Positions 34,539 through 43,438 are shown, counted from the first letter of the stretch. The stretch is DNA of 64,000 nt from JBBITI01 sp963735055 (GCA_963735055.1 CAVTJN010000005.1:50927-114926); one strand, 5' to 3'. Notes: generated by a model from the letters alone, not told the origin. Program-made: numbers and translations.

Positions 34539-34547
34539 ATTATAGCA
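34539..34547 (-). promoter_or_regulatory. Extended -10 promoter (TGCTATAAT) of the hypothetical gene
   Basis: On the minus strand TGC precedes TATAAT (34544-34539). Transcription is expected within one or two bases of the GTG at 34532. Confidence 0.65.
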
Positions 34548-34708
34548 CCAGGGTGTTTGGGATCACCTCTGGTCTTCTGCGCGTGTCCAAATGATTGTCG
34601 AACACTGAGAACAACCTATCCCGGGCTTGACAAAGTGGACGATTGTTTGCCTGTGAGAGAACGCCGGCACAGAGGCCGTTCCATCTTCTGCCGGTAGGTA
34701 AGGTGCGC

Positions 34709-34714
34709 TATAAT
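34709..34714 (+). promoter_or_regulatory. -10 box (TATAAT) upstream of the NTF2-like pair
   Basis: GCGC followed by TATAAT, about 75 bp before the GTG start at 34791; the -35 is weak. Confidence 0.5.
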
Positions 34715-34790
34715 CAGCACAGCCTCATTGTGCCCATTCGGAACATCCGTTGTGCTTGACTCGTATTAAGTGCGAAATGGAGGATGGCCC

Positions 34791-35510
34791 GTGAATACCG
34801 AAGAACTGGAAGCCAGAGTGAAAGAGCTCGAGAAGAGAATAGAGTCATTGCAGCGCTTGCAGGATATTGAAGATATCAAGAAACTCCAGAAAGCTTACGG
34901 ATACTACTTGATGAACTGGCTGCATGAAGAACTGATCGCCTGCTTTTCTACCAGCCCACGTACCATCCTTGAGTGGCCACAGGGTACGTTCACTGGACCT
35001 GACGGGCCTCGCCGTTTCTTCGGCAACATCAATACGAAAAGAGATCCGGAGTTCATGCATCAGATGATGCAGATATCGGGCATCGTTGACATCGACCCTG
35101 ATGGCAATAGTGCCAAAGGAAGGTGGTGGGGATTTGGGGCTATGGCCATTCCGGCCGGATCCATGGAGGTGTCCGGAGGAGAAGGAGTCGCTCAGTCAAT
35201 AGGCTGTGGGATCTATGAAATGGAGTATATCCGTGAAGAGGGTGTTTGGAAAATCCTCAAGATCAAGTGGGTACCTGTTTACGGTGGGACACTTGAAGAG
35301 GGATGGGTTAGGCCTGAGCGCAGAGCGAAATCCAGACCTTCTCCGATCAATAGCAGAGGATTCCCTGAGTCATGGTATCCGGATGGAGGGCCGGACTCTA
35401 TCAACTACAGCTACCCATCAGGCAACATATTGCCTTTCCACTTCAAGCATCCGGTGACGGGCAAGAAAACGAGCGAGGAAGAACGGAACAAGGGAAACAA
35501 GGCGACATGA
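34791..35510 (+). CDS. NTF2/SnoaL-like protein with N-terminal coiled coil, copy 1 (239 aa)
   Basis: Residues 1-~30 are a heptad-rich helix (LEARVKELEKRIESLQRL). It is followed by IEDIKKLQKAYGYYLMNWLH, the start of a SnoaL/NTF2-like alpha+beta cone (WGFGAMAIPA; YEMEYIREEGVWKILKIKWV). The C-terminus ends with LPFHFKHPVTGKKTSE, shared with the next gene. This type is common in polycyclic and steroid catabolic clusters as isomerases or dehydratases, but active residues cannot be assigned. The GTG at 34791 has GGAGG upstream. Soluble; possibly dimerises with its paralogue through the coiled coil. Confidence 0.78.
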   Translation: MNTEELEARVKELEKRIESLQRLQDIEDIKKLQKAYGYYLMNWLHEELIACFSTSPRTILEWPQGTFTGPDGPRRFFGNINTKRDPEFMHQMMQISGIVDIDPDGNSAKGRWWGFGAMAIPAGSMEVSGGEGVAQSIGCGIYEMEYIREEGVWKILKIKWVPVYGGTLEEGWVRPERRAKSRPSPINSRGFPESWYPDGGPDSINYSYPSGNILPFHFKHPVTGKKTSEEERNKGNKAT

Positions 35511-35541
35511 CAAGCTTCTCTAGAATACGGGAGGTGTTCGC

Positions 35542-36288
35542 GTGAGTGACAACTCAATGTCGGATAGAATCGAAAAGCTGGAAGAACTCGCCCAAAGACA
35601 ACAGAGCCAGATCGAGATTCTCGAAAGCAGACTGGGCCGGATCGAGGACATCGAGGCCATCAAGCGACTACAGAAAGCGTACGGATACTACGTGGAGCAT
35701 TGGATGTATCAGGAGATAATAGACTGCTTTTCGGACGGTCCGGGTGTCTACCTGAACTGGATAGAAGGCGTGTGGAAAGGAAAAGAAGGTGTCAGACGCT
35801 ACTTCACTCACGGTGGAAGCGCCTCGCCTACGCCGGTGGGTTTTTCCCATCAGCTCATGCCTACCAGCGGACTGGTAACGATCGCCCCTGGTGGCATGAC
35901 GGCCAAAGGCCGATGGTACGGCTTCGGGGCCATTTTCAATTCGGTGAACGGTAAAGTAGAAAAAGGTGAGTTCACCAGTGGCATCTATGAAGTGGGCTAT
36001 GTGAAGGAGAACGGCATCTGGAAGATACAGTCCTTCGACTGGATAATCCCCTATGTGGTCAGGCTTGACGGAATGTGTGAAGGGCCGGAGATTCGCAGCC
36101 GCCGCATAATCAGCAACGCCAGTGAGAGTGGGGCTTTCATTCCTGGTCCGGACGTTCCCCTGGACAAGGATGACCTGCGTTACGTATCCGGCTATGTCTT
36201 CCCGTTCCACTACGCGCATCCGGTTACGGGCAAGAAGACATCCGAAGCACAAAGGAACTCAAAGCTGAAGCCCCTTGGCTTTGACTAG
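35542..36288 (+). CDS. NTF2/SnoaL-like protein with N-terminal coiled coil, copy 2 (248 aa)
   Basis: Tandem paralogue of the preceding protein: coiled coil (IEKLEELAQRQQSQIEILES), IEAIKRLQKAYGYYVEHWMY, the cone domain (GRWYGFGAIFN; YEVGYVKENGIWKIQSFDWI) and the same C-terminal FPFHYAHPVTGKKTSE. The GTG start at 35542 has GGGAGGTG upstream. The gap of 31 bp and shared orientation indicate one transcript. The two copies may form a heteromer. Substrate unknown. Confidence 0.78.
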   Translation: MSDNSMSDRIEKLEELAQRQQSQIEILESRLGRIEDIEAIKRLQKAYGYYVEHWMYQEIIDCFSDGPGVYLNWIEGVWKGKEGVRRYFTHGGSASPTPVGFSHQLMPTSGLVTIAPGGMTAKGRWYGFGAIFNSVNGKVEKGEFTSGIYEVGYVKENGIWKIQSFDWIIPYVVRLDGMCEGPEIRSRRIISNASESGAFIPGPDVPLDKDDLRYVSGYVFPFHYAHPVTGKKTSEAQRNSKLKPLGFD

Positions 36289-36465
36289 CTTGCACTCTTG
36301 AGAGACTCCGGATGCCGAATAACGCAGCCTGGTCTGCGGGAATGCTCGGCCCAAGGCTGGCTGCACAAACCGCTAGATGGTGACATCAGGTCCGATCGTG
36401 TCGCCAGCGTCTGAAGACTTATCGAACGCCATGTCTCTCATGTTGCGGCCTCTCGTGGGAGCCCC

Positions 36466-36471
36466 TATAAT
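36466..36471 (+). promoter_or_regulatory. -10 box (TATAAT) of the RDD gene
   Basis: TATAAT about 42 bp before the ATG at 36513; no strong -35. Confidence 0.45.
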
Positions 36472-36512
36472 GTCGGTGAACATATGACTGCCGAATTGTG
36501 CAGTAGCAGAGC

Positions 36513-37094
36513 ATGAGCCGATTCGCCTTGAGGCCTCGCGAAGCAGCGAAAATAGTCCAATATGCAACTCTTCGCAAACGCCTGAAAGCCTTGGCCTTTG
36601 ACTACGTTGTCATCCTCGGCTATATTGCACTGCTTTCAATAGCGACCCTGGCGGTAGTCAAGACAGCAGGGTTATTGGGGCTGTCTTTGCGCTGGCCAGA
36701 AAACCCTGTTTTGGCCGACCTAACGGCCTTTATCACGCTCATCCTCCCCGTTACTCTCTATTTTGCCTTCGGGGAGAGTTCTTCAAACCAGGCTACCTGG
36801 GGCAAGAGAAGAGCCGGCATCAAAGTGGTCGACGACCAGGGCCGCAGATTGAAAAAGAGGATGGCCTTTGTTCGCTCGGTTGTCAAACTGATGCCCTGGC
36901 AGATCGCCCACACCTCTATCTTCCAAATGGGCGGTTTCACCTCCGGGCCAGTTCAACCTTCTGCGATGGTCATAGCCGGGTTCACTCTGGTCTATGTCAT
37001 GGTCGGGGTTTATGTCGCTTCCGCTGGGCTCACGAAGAAGCACCGCACTCCCTATGACTGGCTATCCGGCGCTTTCGTCATCACCGCCAGATGA
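36513..37094 (+). CDS. RDD-family membrane protein (193 aa)
   Basis: Three or four hydrophobic helices with the RDD signature: an Arg before the first helix (LRKRLKALAFDYVVILGYIA, with the Asp inside the helix) and a later WGKRRAGIKVVDDQGRRL segment. Such proteins are small inner-membrane proteins, some implicated in Na+/H+ exchange or stress. The ATG has no strong Shine-Dalgarno. It is followed by a 327-bp gap containing an inverted repeat and the promoter of the LuxR gene. Confidence 0.8.
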   Translation: MSRFALRPREAAKIVQYATLRKRLKALAFDYVVILGYIALLSIATLAVVKTAGLLGLSLRWPENPVLADLTAFITLILPVTLYFAFGESSSNQATWGKRRAGIKVVDDQGRRLKKRMAFVRSVVKLMPWQIAHTSIFQMGGFTSGPVQPSAMVIAGFTLVYVMVGVYVASAGLTKKHRTPYDWLSGAFVITAR

Positions 37095-37230
37095 GATTGC
37101 GCGGGGAGTTGAGTTCAGTGTGGTCGAAGCCGGCCTGCACTCGAAGTCTGCGGATGTTTCCGGTTTCTCATTCATCTTCTCAGTGTCCGGGGCGTCATTG
37201 AATTGACCAAGGGCTGCGCCTTCTTCTCCC

Positions 37231-37253
37231 GTCACAAAAAGAGTTGTTGTGAC
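37231..37253. repeat. Inverted repeat GTCACAA-N9-TTGTGAC
   Basis: Perfect 7-bp arms at 37231-37237 and 37247-37253 in the gap between the RDD and LuxR genes. It could be a regulator site or a weak terminator; the rest of the 327-bp gap holds only the promoter at 37373. Confidence 0.4.
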
Positions 37254-37372
37254 CCGGTTCCTGCCATCTTGTTATTGTAAGAAGATTCTCGTCGATAGAT
37301 TGCGAGCATTATCTTCGTCAGGCGGTCTTATGTTTGCGCCGATTCTGCCAAAGAGAGAGGCAACTTCTGCCG

Positions 37373-37381
37373 TGCTATAAT
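37373..37381 (+). promoter_or_regulatory. Extended -10 promoter (TGCTATAAT) of the LuxR regulator
   Basis: TGC plus TATAAT (37376-37381). The final AT is part of an in-frame ATG at 37380, so translation must begin downstream, at GTG 37422 with GGAGG at 37409-37413. Confidence 0.68.
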
Positions 37382-37421
37382 GGCCTCGTCTTCGAACCTT
37401 CTTGGGTCGGAGGTAGTGCCG

Positions 37422-40037
37422 GTGGCCGAATCCGGAACCCCACTGCTCGGGACCAAATTCGTCGTTCCTCCCGTGAGGCTGCCGCTGGTGCCTCGTCCAC
37501 GCCTGCTCGAGCGGCTGCAAGAGAGCCTCAACTATAGCTTTGTTCTTGTCTCGGCCTCGGCCGGCTCAGGAAAGACGACGATGCTGAGTGATTGGGCACG
37601 CCATCCCAATCCCAAGATACCTATTGCCTGGCTGTCATTGGATCAAGCCGACAATGATCCTGTGCGTTTCTGGGACTACGTCCTGGCCGCCCTGAAAACA
37701 CTGCAACCGACCTTTGGCGAGAGCACTTTGTCTGTGCTGCGTTCTGGGCAGCAGTTGCGGGCCGAGTCGCTGCTAACAGTGCTCATCAATGAGCTTACCT
37801 TGCTTTCATATCCGTTAGTGCTTATTCTCGATGACTATCACCTTATCATGGCAAGACCTCTTCACGACGCCATCACCTACCTGATCGAATACATGCCGTC
37901 ACAGATGCACTTGGTGATCGCCACACGGGTCGATCCGCCCCTGCCGCTGGCGCACTTCCGGGGTAAGGGTATGATGCTGGAGATACGTGCTGATGACCTG
38001 CGGTTCAGTAGAGACGAAGCGGTTGCGTTGTTCAAAGCGATGAAGACTCGGGGACTCTCCGATGAAGACGCCGGAAAGCTGGAGAGCCATACCCAGGGTT
38101 GGGCAGTGGGACTCAAGATGTCAGCCCTCGCCATTCAACGCCAGCCCGATATGACGGCTTTCATCGCCGGCTTCACCGGCAGCCAGCGCTACGTCATGGA
38201 CTACCTCGTGGAAGAGGTGCTTGAGCGGCAGTCCGGAGAGGTCAGGGACTTCCTGTTAAAGACCTCCGTGCTGGAAAGACTAACCGCTCCGCTCTGTGAT
38301 GCACTGACCGGACTCAGCGACAGCCACGCGTTGCTGAAGGAACTGGAGCGTGCGAATCTCTTCATCGCCCCCCTGAATGAATCGCGGGAATGGTACCGCT
38401 ACGATCACCTTTTCCTGGACTTACTCCGCCACCAACTGGAGGTCACGTTTGGGGCTGGGCACATCGATGAGCTTCATCGCCGGGCGAGTCGTTGGTACGA
38501 GGAAAACAGCTTACCCGACGAGGCCATTGATCATGCTCTCGAGGCGAAGGACTGGGGAACAGCCATAAGGTTACTGCATGATCATCAGACCGAGAAGCTT
38601 CGTATCGGAGAGAGCGTTACTGTGCTCAACTGGCTAAGGCGACTTCCGGACGAGGTGAGGGACCGCGACCGGCAGACGTGCGTTTACTATGGCAATCTGT
38701 TGCTTGAACACGGCCACATCGATGCCGCCGAGGCTGTCGCCGACCACCTGAATAAGGTGGCCGGCGACGACAACCGGGCGCGCGGTGCCGTTGCCAGCCT
38801 GCGAAGCCGGACAGCCCTCGCGAAGGGAGACACCAACCGGGCTTTCGAGATGGGGAAACAAGCTCTCTCGCTTTTTCCGAAGGGCGCACTCGACGGGAGA
38901 GCCGTCCTGAGCCTGAGTTTGGGGAGTCACCTCTGGATGAGAGGTCAGTTCAAGGACGCCCAGCCATGGCTGACCGAGGCATATGAGGCAGCGCGCAAGG
39001 CGGGCCATCACGTTGTTGCTGCCCACTCACTTGCACTACTCGCGGCCGCCGACCAAACGGTCACAGGTAGGTTGAGGCTGGCAGCCGAGCGCTACAGGGA
39101 GGCGATCGAGCTAGTCGGCCCTAACCCTGGTGCGGCGTCGTCACATCAGAGCCTTGGGTGGATCTTGTACGAATTGAATGACATCGATGCCGCCGTCCGC
39201 GAAGTGGGGCGGGCGCTTGAGTTGGGCCGACTCGCCGGCATGCGGATATTCGTGGCCCGACAGCATTGCCTACTGGCACAGTGCCGACTTGCACAAGGTA
39301 ATGAGGTTGCGGCTGTGAAGGAACTCGGAGAAGCTTGCCTGATCGCGCACGGCAGCGCTGGAGCCGGTGCTCGCGCGGAGCACGCTGCCTACCACATTAC
39401 GATGGCTCTCCTGCAACATGATCTGGCCTCCGCCTTGGAATGGGGTCGCAGATTGGCTGAAGATGCGGTTGCGATGCCGTTCTTTTTGAGTCACGTCCCG
39501 CCACGCCTGCTCATTGCACAGGGCGAGAAGGCCAGGGCATCGGAGCGGCTCCGCGCCATGTCCGAGGAGACCGCGAAGGGCATCGCGCATCACCATATAG
39601 TCTTCCTACGGCTGTACCAGGCCCTGGCGGCCGACAACACCGAATCGGCGCTGGGATTCCTGGCCGACGTACTGGCCATGACAGAACCGGAAGGCTACAT
39701 CCGTACCTTCGTTGACGAAGGCAGGCTGCTGGCCCCGCTGCTGCGTCAGGCCATCGCGCGCGGTATCTCACCCGACTACTCTGCCAGGCTGCTCAGCATC
39801 ATCGAGGCCGAGGAACGGCGGAAGCAGAAGCCCAAAGATGGAGGAACTCTCCTCAGTAAACGTGAACTTGAGATCCTGGGACTCCTGGCATCAGAGATTT
39901 CCAACCAGCTTATTGCCCAGAGACTATATATCAGCACCGGCACCGTCAAGATTCATGTCCACAACATCTTGGAAAAACTGGGCGTTAGAGACCGCTCTCA
40001 AGCCGTGACTCGCGCCAAACAAATCAACCTCATCTGA
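37422..40037 (+). CDS. MalT-like (LAL) LuxR-family regulator (871 aa)
   Basis: Large ATP-binding signal-integrating activator. Walker A is SASAGSGKTTML near residues 43-54, Walker B is LVLILDDYHLI, then come the NACHT-like winged helix and TPR-type repeats over ~400 residues. The last ~60 residues are a LuxR HTH (LSKRELEILGLLASEISNQL; STGTVKIHVHNILEKLGVRD). It activates transcription after binding ATP and an unknown inducer. The start is set by the promoter that overlaps the earlier ATG. The next gene, on the same strand, encodes a small conserved protein often seen near such regulators in Chloroflexota. Confidence 0.92.
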   Translation: MAESGTPLLGTKFVVPPVRLPLVPRPRLLERLQESLNYSFVLVSASAGSGKTTMLSDWARHPNPKIPIAWLSLDQADNDPVRFWDYVLAALKTLQPTFGESTLSVLRSGQQLRAESLLTVLINELTLLSYPLVLILDDYHLIMARPLHDAITYLIEYMPSQMHLVIATRVDPPLPLAHFRGKGMMLEIRADDLRFSRDEAVALFKAMKTRGLSDEDAGKLESHTQGWAVGLKMSALAIQRQPDMTAFIAGFTGSQRYVMDYLVEEVLERQSGEVRDFLLKTSVLERLTAPLCDALTGLSDSHALLKELERANLFIAPLNESREWYRYDHLFLDLLRHQLEVTFGAGHIDELHRRASRWYEENSLPDEAIDHALEAKDWGTAIRLLHDHQTEKLRIGESVTVLNWLRRLPDEVRDRDRQTCVYYGNLLLEHGHIDAAEAVADHLNKVAGDDNRARGAVASLRSRTALAKGDTNRAFEMGKQALSLFPKGALDGRAVLSLSLGSHLWMRGQFKDAQPWLTEAYEAARKAGHHVVAAHSLALLAAADQTVTGRLRLAAERYREAIELVGPNPGAASSHQSLGWILYELNDIDAAVREVGRALELGRLAGMRIFVARQHCLLAQCRLAQGNEVAAVKELGEACLIAHGSAGAGARAEHAAYHITMALLQHDLASALEWGRRLAEDAVAMPFFLSHVPPRLLIAQGEKARASERLRAMSEETAKGIAHHHIVFLRLYQALAADNTESALGFLADVLAMTEPEGYIRTFVDEGRLLAPLLRQAIARGISPDYSARLLSIIEAEERRKQKPKDGGTLLSKRELEILGLLASEISNQLIAQRLYISTGTVKIHVHNILEKLGVRDRSQAVTRAKQINLI

Positions 40038-40152
40038 CCCCCGCGGTTATCTCAAACACTCTTTTAGATTCCCAACCATACCTGCCCCGATACTCTTGCA
40101 TTTCAACCAGCGGCCAATCTTGCCGCGCCGCATCACCGAAAAATCTATCCCC

Positions 40153-40175
40153 TGAATATATCTAAGGCATATTCA
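40153..40175. promoter_or_regulatory. Palindrome TGAATAT-N9-ATATTCA
   Basis: Perfect 7-bp inverted repeat 60 bp upstream of the small conserved protein gene; a possible operator, for example for the LuxR-type regulator next to it. Confidence 0.35.
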
Positions 40176-40234
40176 AACTATACCCGGCTGGTTGATAGCA
40201 TCTTCTCTAGGGACGCGAATGAGGTGTCTGATCA

Positions 40235-40471
40235 ATGCAGGGAGTCAAGATTCGGGTCAAAGGGCAGCTAGACAAGAACTGGTCGAATTGGATGGGGGCT
40301 ATGACGATCACTCACACAAAGCAGGGGGAGACCATCTTGAGCGGGAACGTGAGTGACCAGGCCGCCCTCTACGGGCTATTGTTTCGTCTTTCAGACCTTG
40401 GCCTCCATCTAGTATCGGTAGCCTCTGACGGGGCACATGCCCGGAGAAGTGAGGAGGCTGACCAAATGTGA
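40235..40471 (+). CDS. Small conserved Chloroflexota protein (78 aa)
   Basis: The sequence IRVKGQLDKNWSNWMGAMTI followed by THTKQGETILSGNVSDQAAL matches a small family of unknown function that I recall from Chloroflexota genomes, where it often sits beside LuxR-type regulators. It predicts an alpha/beta fold without membrane helix. It lies about 200 bp after the MalT-like gene and may be its target or modulator (inference). The spacing of GAGGTG to the ATG is long. Confidence 0.7.
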   Translation: MQGVKIRVKGQLDKNWSNWMGAMTITHTKQGETILSGNVSDQAALYGLLFRLSDLGLHLVSVASDGAHARRSEEADQM

Positions 40472-40542
40472 AGGATGAAAGATGATTGCATGGACTCAGC
40501 CAAGAAACCCAACGAACCTCAACAATAAGAAGGGGGCAACAA

Positions 40543-41022
40543 GTGAAGAAGTCAATCGCAACAATCCTTACTCCGGCACTCTTGATTGTCACCGTCACTA
40601 TCACTGGCTGCGGTCAGGCGTCAACGACTCCCTCGGCTGCCGCCCCGGCCCTGGCAATACCGCAAGATGGATCAACTGATGTAGCCCCTCTAGCTGCGTT
40701 GGTTGTCCGGGGCAGCTCAAGCGCCGCAGACGAGGCCCGTCTGGAGGAGATGCAACAGCGAGTCCAGATGGTCATCGCCGGGTACGTCGCAGCAGGCCAG
40801 CCGGCCCCAGAATATCTGGACTATCTGAACGCGTCAGCGCAGTCAGTTGAAGATGCACGTGAGGCGCTAAGACGACTGGAGGAACAGCGGCTGGCAACAC
40901 AGAAGTTTGTCAACGAATACGTTATGGGAGGGCAGCCTGTCCCCGATTTTGAGTATGAAGTACTGGAGTCGATCGAACAATCGAGGCTAGGATTACTCAA
41001 GGGCATCGGGCTGGTCGACTGA
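40543..41022 (+). CDS. Small lipoprotein with amphipathic helices (159 aa)
   Basis: The N-terminal signal KKSIATILTPALLIVTVTIT ends in a lipobox ITGC. The mature part has a Ser/Ala/Pro-rich linker and then a largely helical, charged domain containing two related segments: QMVIAGYVAAGQPAPEYLDY and KFVNEYVMGGQPVPDFEYEV. The GTG start at 40543 is preceded by GGGGG. No family recognised. The internal repeat (Y-V-x-G-Q-P-x-P) may mark a binding surface. Confidence 0.7.
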   Translation: MKKSIATILTPALLIVTVTITGCGQASTTPSAAAPALAIPQDGSTDVAPLAALVVRGSSSAADEARLEEMQQRVQMVIAGYVAAGQPAPEYLDYLNASAQSVEDAREALRRLEEQRLATQKFVNEYVMGGQPVPDFEYEVLESIEQSRLGLLKGIGLVD

Positions 41023-41091
41023 TCGCGAGCTTCTCGGCCCCATGCCACGAGCGGCTATGCGGCGCTCGTACGCGAACAGGGTCACAGATGA

Positions 41092-41117
41092 CGAGGGAGC
41101 CCGTCGGGACTCCCTCG
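41092..41117 (+). terminator. Terminator-like hairpin
   Basis: CGAGGGAG (41092-41099) pairs with CTCCCTCG (41110-41117), with extra CCG/CGG pairing in the loop, 70 bp after the lipoprotein stop. There is no clear T tract. Confidence 0.42.
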
Positions 41118-41309
41118 CTCCTTGGAAAGGGATGCCATGCTTGCCAAAGAGAGTTGCCCGTTGTGAACGGTGTCCGTAATCAACCCGGCAACTTAGGGCT
41201 TGCGACGTTAGCTTCCGTCTATTGTCCCCTTTGATCCGGGTTATGGCCGAAGGCGGTATGCGTTCGTCCCAGCGATCTGAATTGCGGGAAACCATTCCCG
41301 TCTCCTGGG

Positions 41310-43124
41310 CTACCCGCCGCTCATCGACCTCTTCAAGGTCTGATCAACCCAGAAGTATTGGAAGAAGAGGGGATTGGAGGCGCCGCAGTAGTTCTTGACC
41401 CAGGGCCACCAGAACTGGTACAGGTATGGCTGCACGGAAGGGATGTACCAGGACTTCTCCAGTACGTACGGGATCAGATCATCATGGATGATCTTGTCGG
41501 TGCCCGCCGGGTCCTGGAGGACAGTTGCTTGGACCCTCTCGTAGATCGACTGGATCTCGGGCTCGACTCCGGCGGGGTTGTTGATACGGCTCTGATTGGT
41601 GAAACCGATCCCCATGAAGTTCCCCAAGTAGAGATATGACGGGAAGATACCCCAGCAGAGGGCAAAGACCATCTCCTTGGCTGTCTTCCCGTACACGATG
41701 CTGTTGTATACGGCGGGCTCCTTTCGGTCGATGGTCAGGTCTACATTCACCTTCGCCCACATTGACTTGTAGATTGACATGATGTCCACCGTCGTTGGGT
41801 CGCTAGCACAGACAATCGAGGTCTTGAAGCCGTGGGGGTAACCGGCTTCGGCGAGAAGGGCTTTTGCGTTGTCAGGATTGTAGCTGAAAAGATCCTGCAC
41901 TTTGGCCGGCAGTTGCTCCAGGGGCACGTAGGCACGCCTGAAGCTCTTGTTAATGGGATAAGCCAGTATCTCAGCGTCGCCGCCGTAAAGCACTTGGGCT
42001 ATACCCTTGAAGTCAGTCGCCATCATCAATGCCTGGCGCACCTTCTCGTCCTTGAAAGGGATCTCTTGAATATCGGTTCTCATCCCGATGACCATGATTG
42101 GGCCCGGCAGGAACTTCGCCGATTTCAACTGGGGGCTTGTGTTTTTGAGGCTAATGGCGTCGTCGGCGACAACCGCATCAAGCACGTCTATCTTTCCTGT
42201 CCGCAGCGCAGCCAGCCGTGTCGAAATGTCGGGCAGAATGAGCGTTTTGATACCGTCAATATACGGCAGCCTATCGCCCTTGCCGGGCCCTATTGGATTC
42301 GTACCCCAGAAGTTGGGGTTCTTGACCAGAGTTATGGAGCTGTTGGCGACGTAGTCGGTCAGCATGAAGGCTCCGGTACCGACGCTGTTGTGCCAGTCCT
42401 GAAGATTGGAGTACTTGTCCCACAACTCAGGCGGGAATTGGAAATAGTAGCCGCCTCCGTGGGCCAGGTAGTGCCATGCCGCCAGCGTGTCCTTCTTGCA
42501 GGTGAAAGTGACCTCCCATGGTCCGGTCTTCTCCACTTTCGTATTGGCCGCCGCGACCGGCTGCGATATCCTGATGTAGGCCCTGGGATTATTGATGAAC
42601 ATATTCATGTTCCTGACCCAGTCATCAGCCGTCATTTCCCGCCCGCCTACCAGGCGACTGGCTTCGCTCTCCGGATTTAGGGCGTAGTGAACACCCCGGC
42701 GTACTTTGAGGACGATGACGCCAGGTTCCGACAATGTGAAACTTTCAGCGAGACAGGGCCCAAAATCGTCAATGCCCGACCCGGGGTTCATCCAGTCAGT
42801 CTGGCCCGTACCGAACTGGCCCTTCGACCAGTCATAGCAGATCCATTGCTCGTTAACGAACCACGCACATGCCGGCCCGATGAGCTGCCCCTGGGTCACC
42901 GGGTCGAAGATACCTGAGTCCGATGCCAACATCCGGGTAATCGTGCCACCATACTGTGGCTTGTCCGATATTGTGGTAGCCGTGGGAACGGTGATCGTTG
43001 GCTGTGCGGCGGTAGTGGCATTGGTGGCGGCGGTTGTCGTCGGCTGCGTCCCTCCGCAGGCTGTGAGAACGACCGCGAATGTCAGGAGACAGGCAAGAGT
43101 CAGCCACGTGGTGTCCCTATTCAT
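41310..43124 (-). CDS. ABC transporter substrate-binding lipoprotein, family 5 (604 aa)
   Basis: Third solute-binding lipoprotein. The signal NRDTTWLTLACLLTFAVVL leads to the lipobox VLTAC. It is followed by a Thr/Ala-rich linker and DKPQYGG, then the receptor domain with SVGTGAFMLTDYVAN and SYNPDNAKALLAEAGYPHGF. The ATG at 43124 has AAAGGAG upstream; the frame is open further upstream but without a plausible signal peptide. Like the others it stands alone with no permease genes. It is more similar in layout to the proteins at 1-1013 and 12535-14346 than to typical DppA, so the three seem to be a paralogous set. Confidence 0.9.
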   Translation of the reverse strand: MNRDTTWLTLACLLTFAVVLTACGGTQPTTTAATNATTAAQPTITVPTATTISDKPQYGGTITRMLASDSGIFDPVTQGQLIGPACAWFVNEQWICYDWSKGQFGTGQTDWMNPGSGIDDFGPCLAESFTLSEPGVIVLKVRRGVHYALNPESEASRLVGGREMTADDWVRNMNMFINNPRAYIRISQPVAAANTKVEKTGPWEVTFTCKKDTLAAWHYLAHGGGYYFQFPPELWDKYSNLQDWHNSVGTGAFMLTDYVANSSITLVKNPNFWGTNPIGPGKGDRLPYIDGIKTLILPDISTRLAALRTGKIDVLDAVVADDAISLKNTSPQLKSAKFLPGPIMVIGMRTDIQEIPFKDEKVRQALMMATDFKGIAQVLYGGDAEILAYPINKSFRRAYVPLEQLPAKVQDLFSYNPDNAKALLAEAGYPHGFKTSIVCASDPTTVDIMSIYKSMWAKVNVDLTIDRKEPAVYNSIVYGKTAKEMVFALCWGIFPSYLYLGNFMGIGFTNQSRINNPAGVEPEIQSIYERVQATVLQDPAGTDKIIHDDLIPYVLEKSWYIPSVQPYLYQFWWPWVKNYCGASNPLFFQYFWVDQTLKRSMSGG

Positions 43125-43195
43125 AGACCTTTCTCCTTTAGGCGTGTGCCGGAGGTCGGTCAATAGCAGGTGTCCTTGAGGTTGACTGCAGTCAG

Positions 43196-43224
43196 AGCAT
43201 AGCAGACTCTCGGGTAACAATCAA
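43196..43224 (-). promoter_or_regulatory. Promoter of the third solute-binding lipoprotein gene
   Basis: On the minus strand TTGATT (43224-43219) and TATGCT (43201-43196) are separated by 17 bp, with TGC before the -10. The leader is about 65 nt. Confidence 0.68.
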
Positions 43225-43370
43225 TCGTGACCCTCATCTGCATTTTGACGGTCCCGCTCTCATTTGCACAACTGTCAGTTTTGTTACACTCCAGATCTGA
43301 TTGGCAGTCGCTCCGGCCGCTCCCACTTCGCTGGCCACGATTGCGGGACTGTCATCGGGCGCCGCTAAAC

Positions 43371-43399
43371 TTGTGAAGACGCCGACCGCGACGTAGAAT
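43371..43399 (+). promoter_or_regulatory. Promoter of the TIR-domain gene
   Basis: TTGTGA (43371-43376), 17-bp spacer, TAGAAT (43394-43399), about 40 bp before the ATG. Together with the minus-strand promoter it accounts for the 314-bp gap 43125-43438. Confidence 0.6.
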
Positions 43400-43438
43400 A
43401 TGCCCGTCTAGTTACGAATCATCGGGACAGGGGGTGTC

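Noticed and set aside
37380..37421. ATG 37380 as the start of the LuxR regulator
   Set aside because: It is part of the TATAAT box; GTG 37422 has GGAGG at 8-bp spacing.
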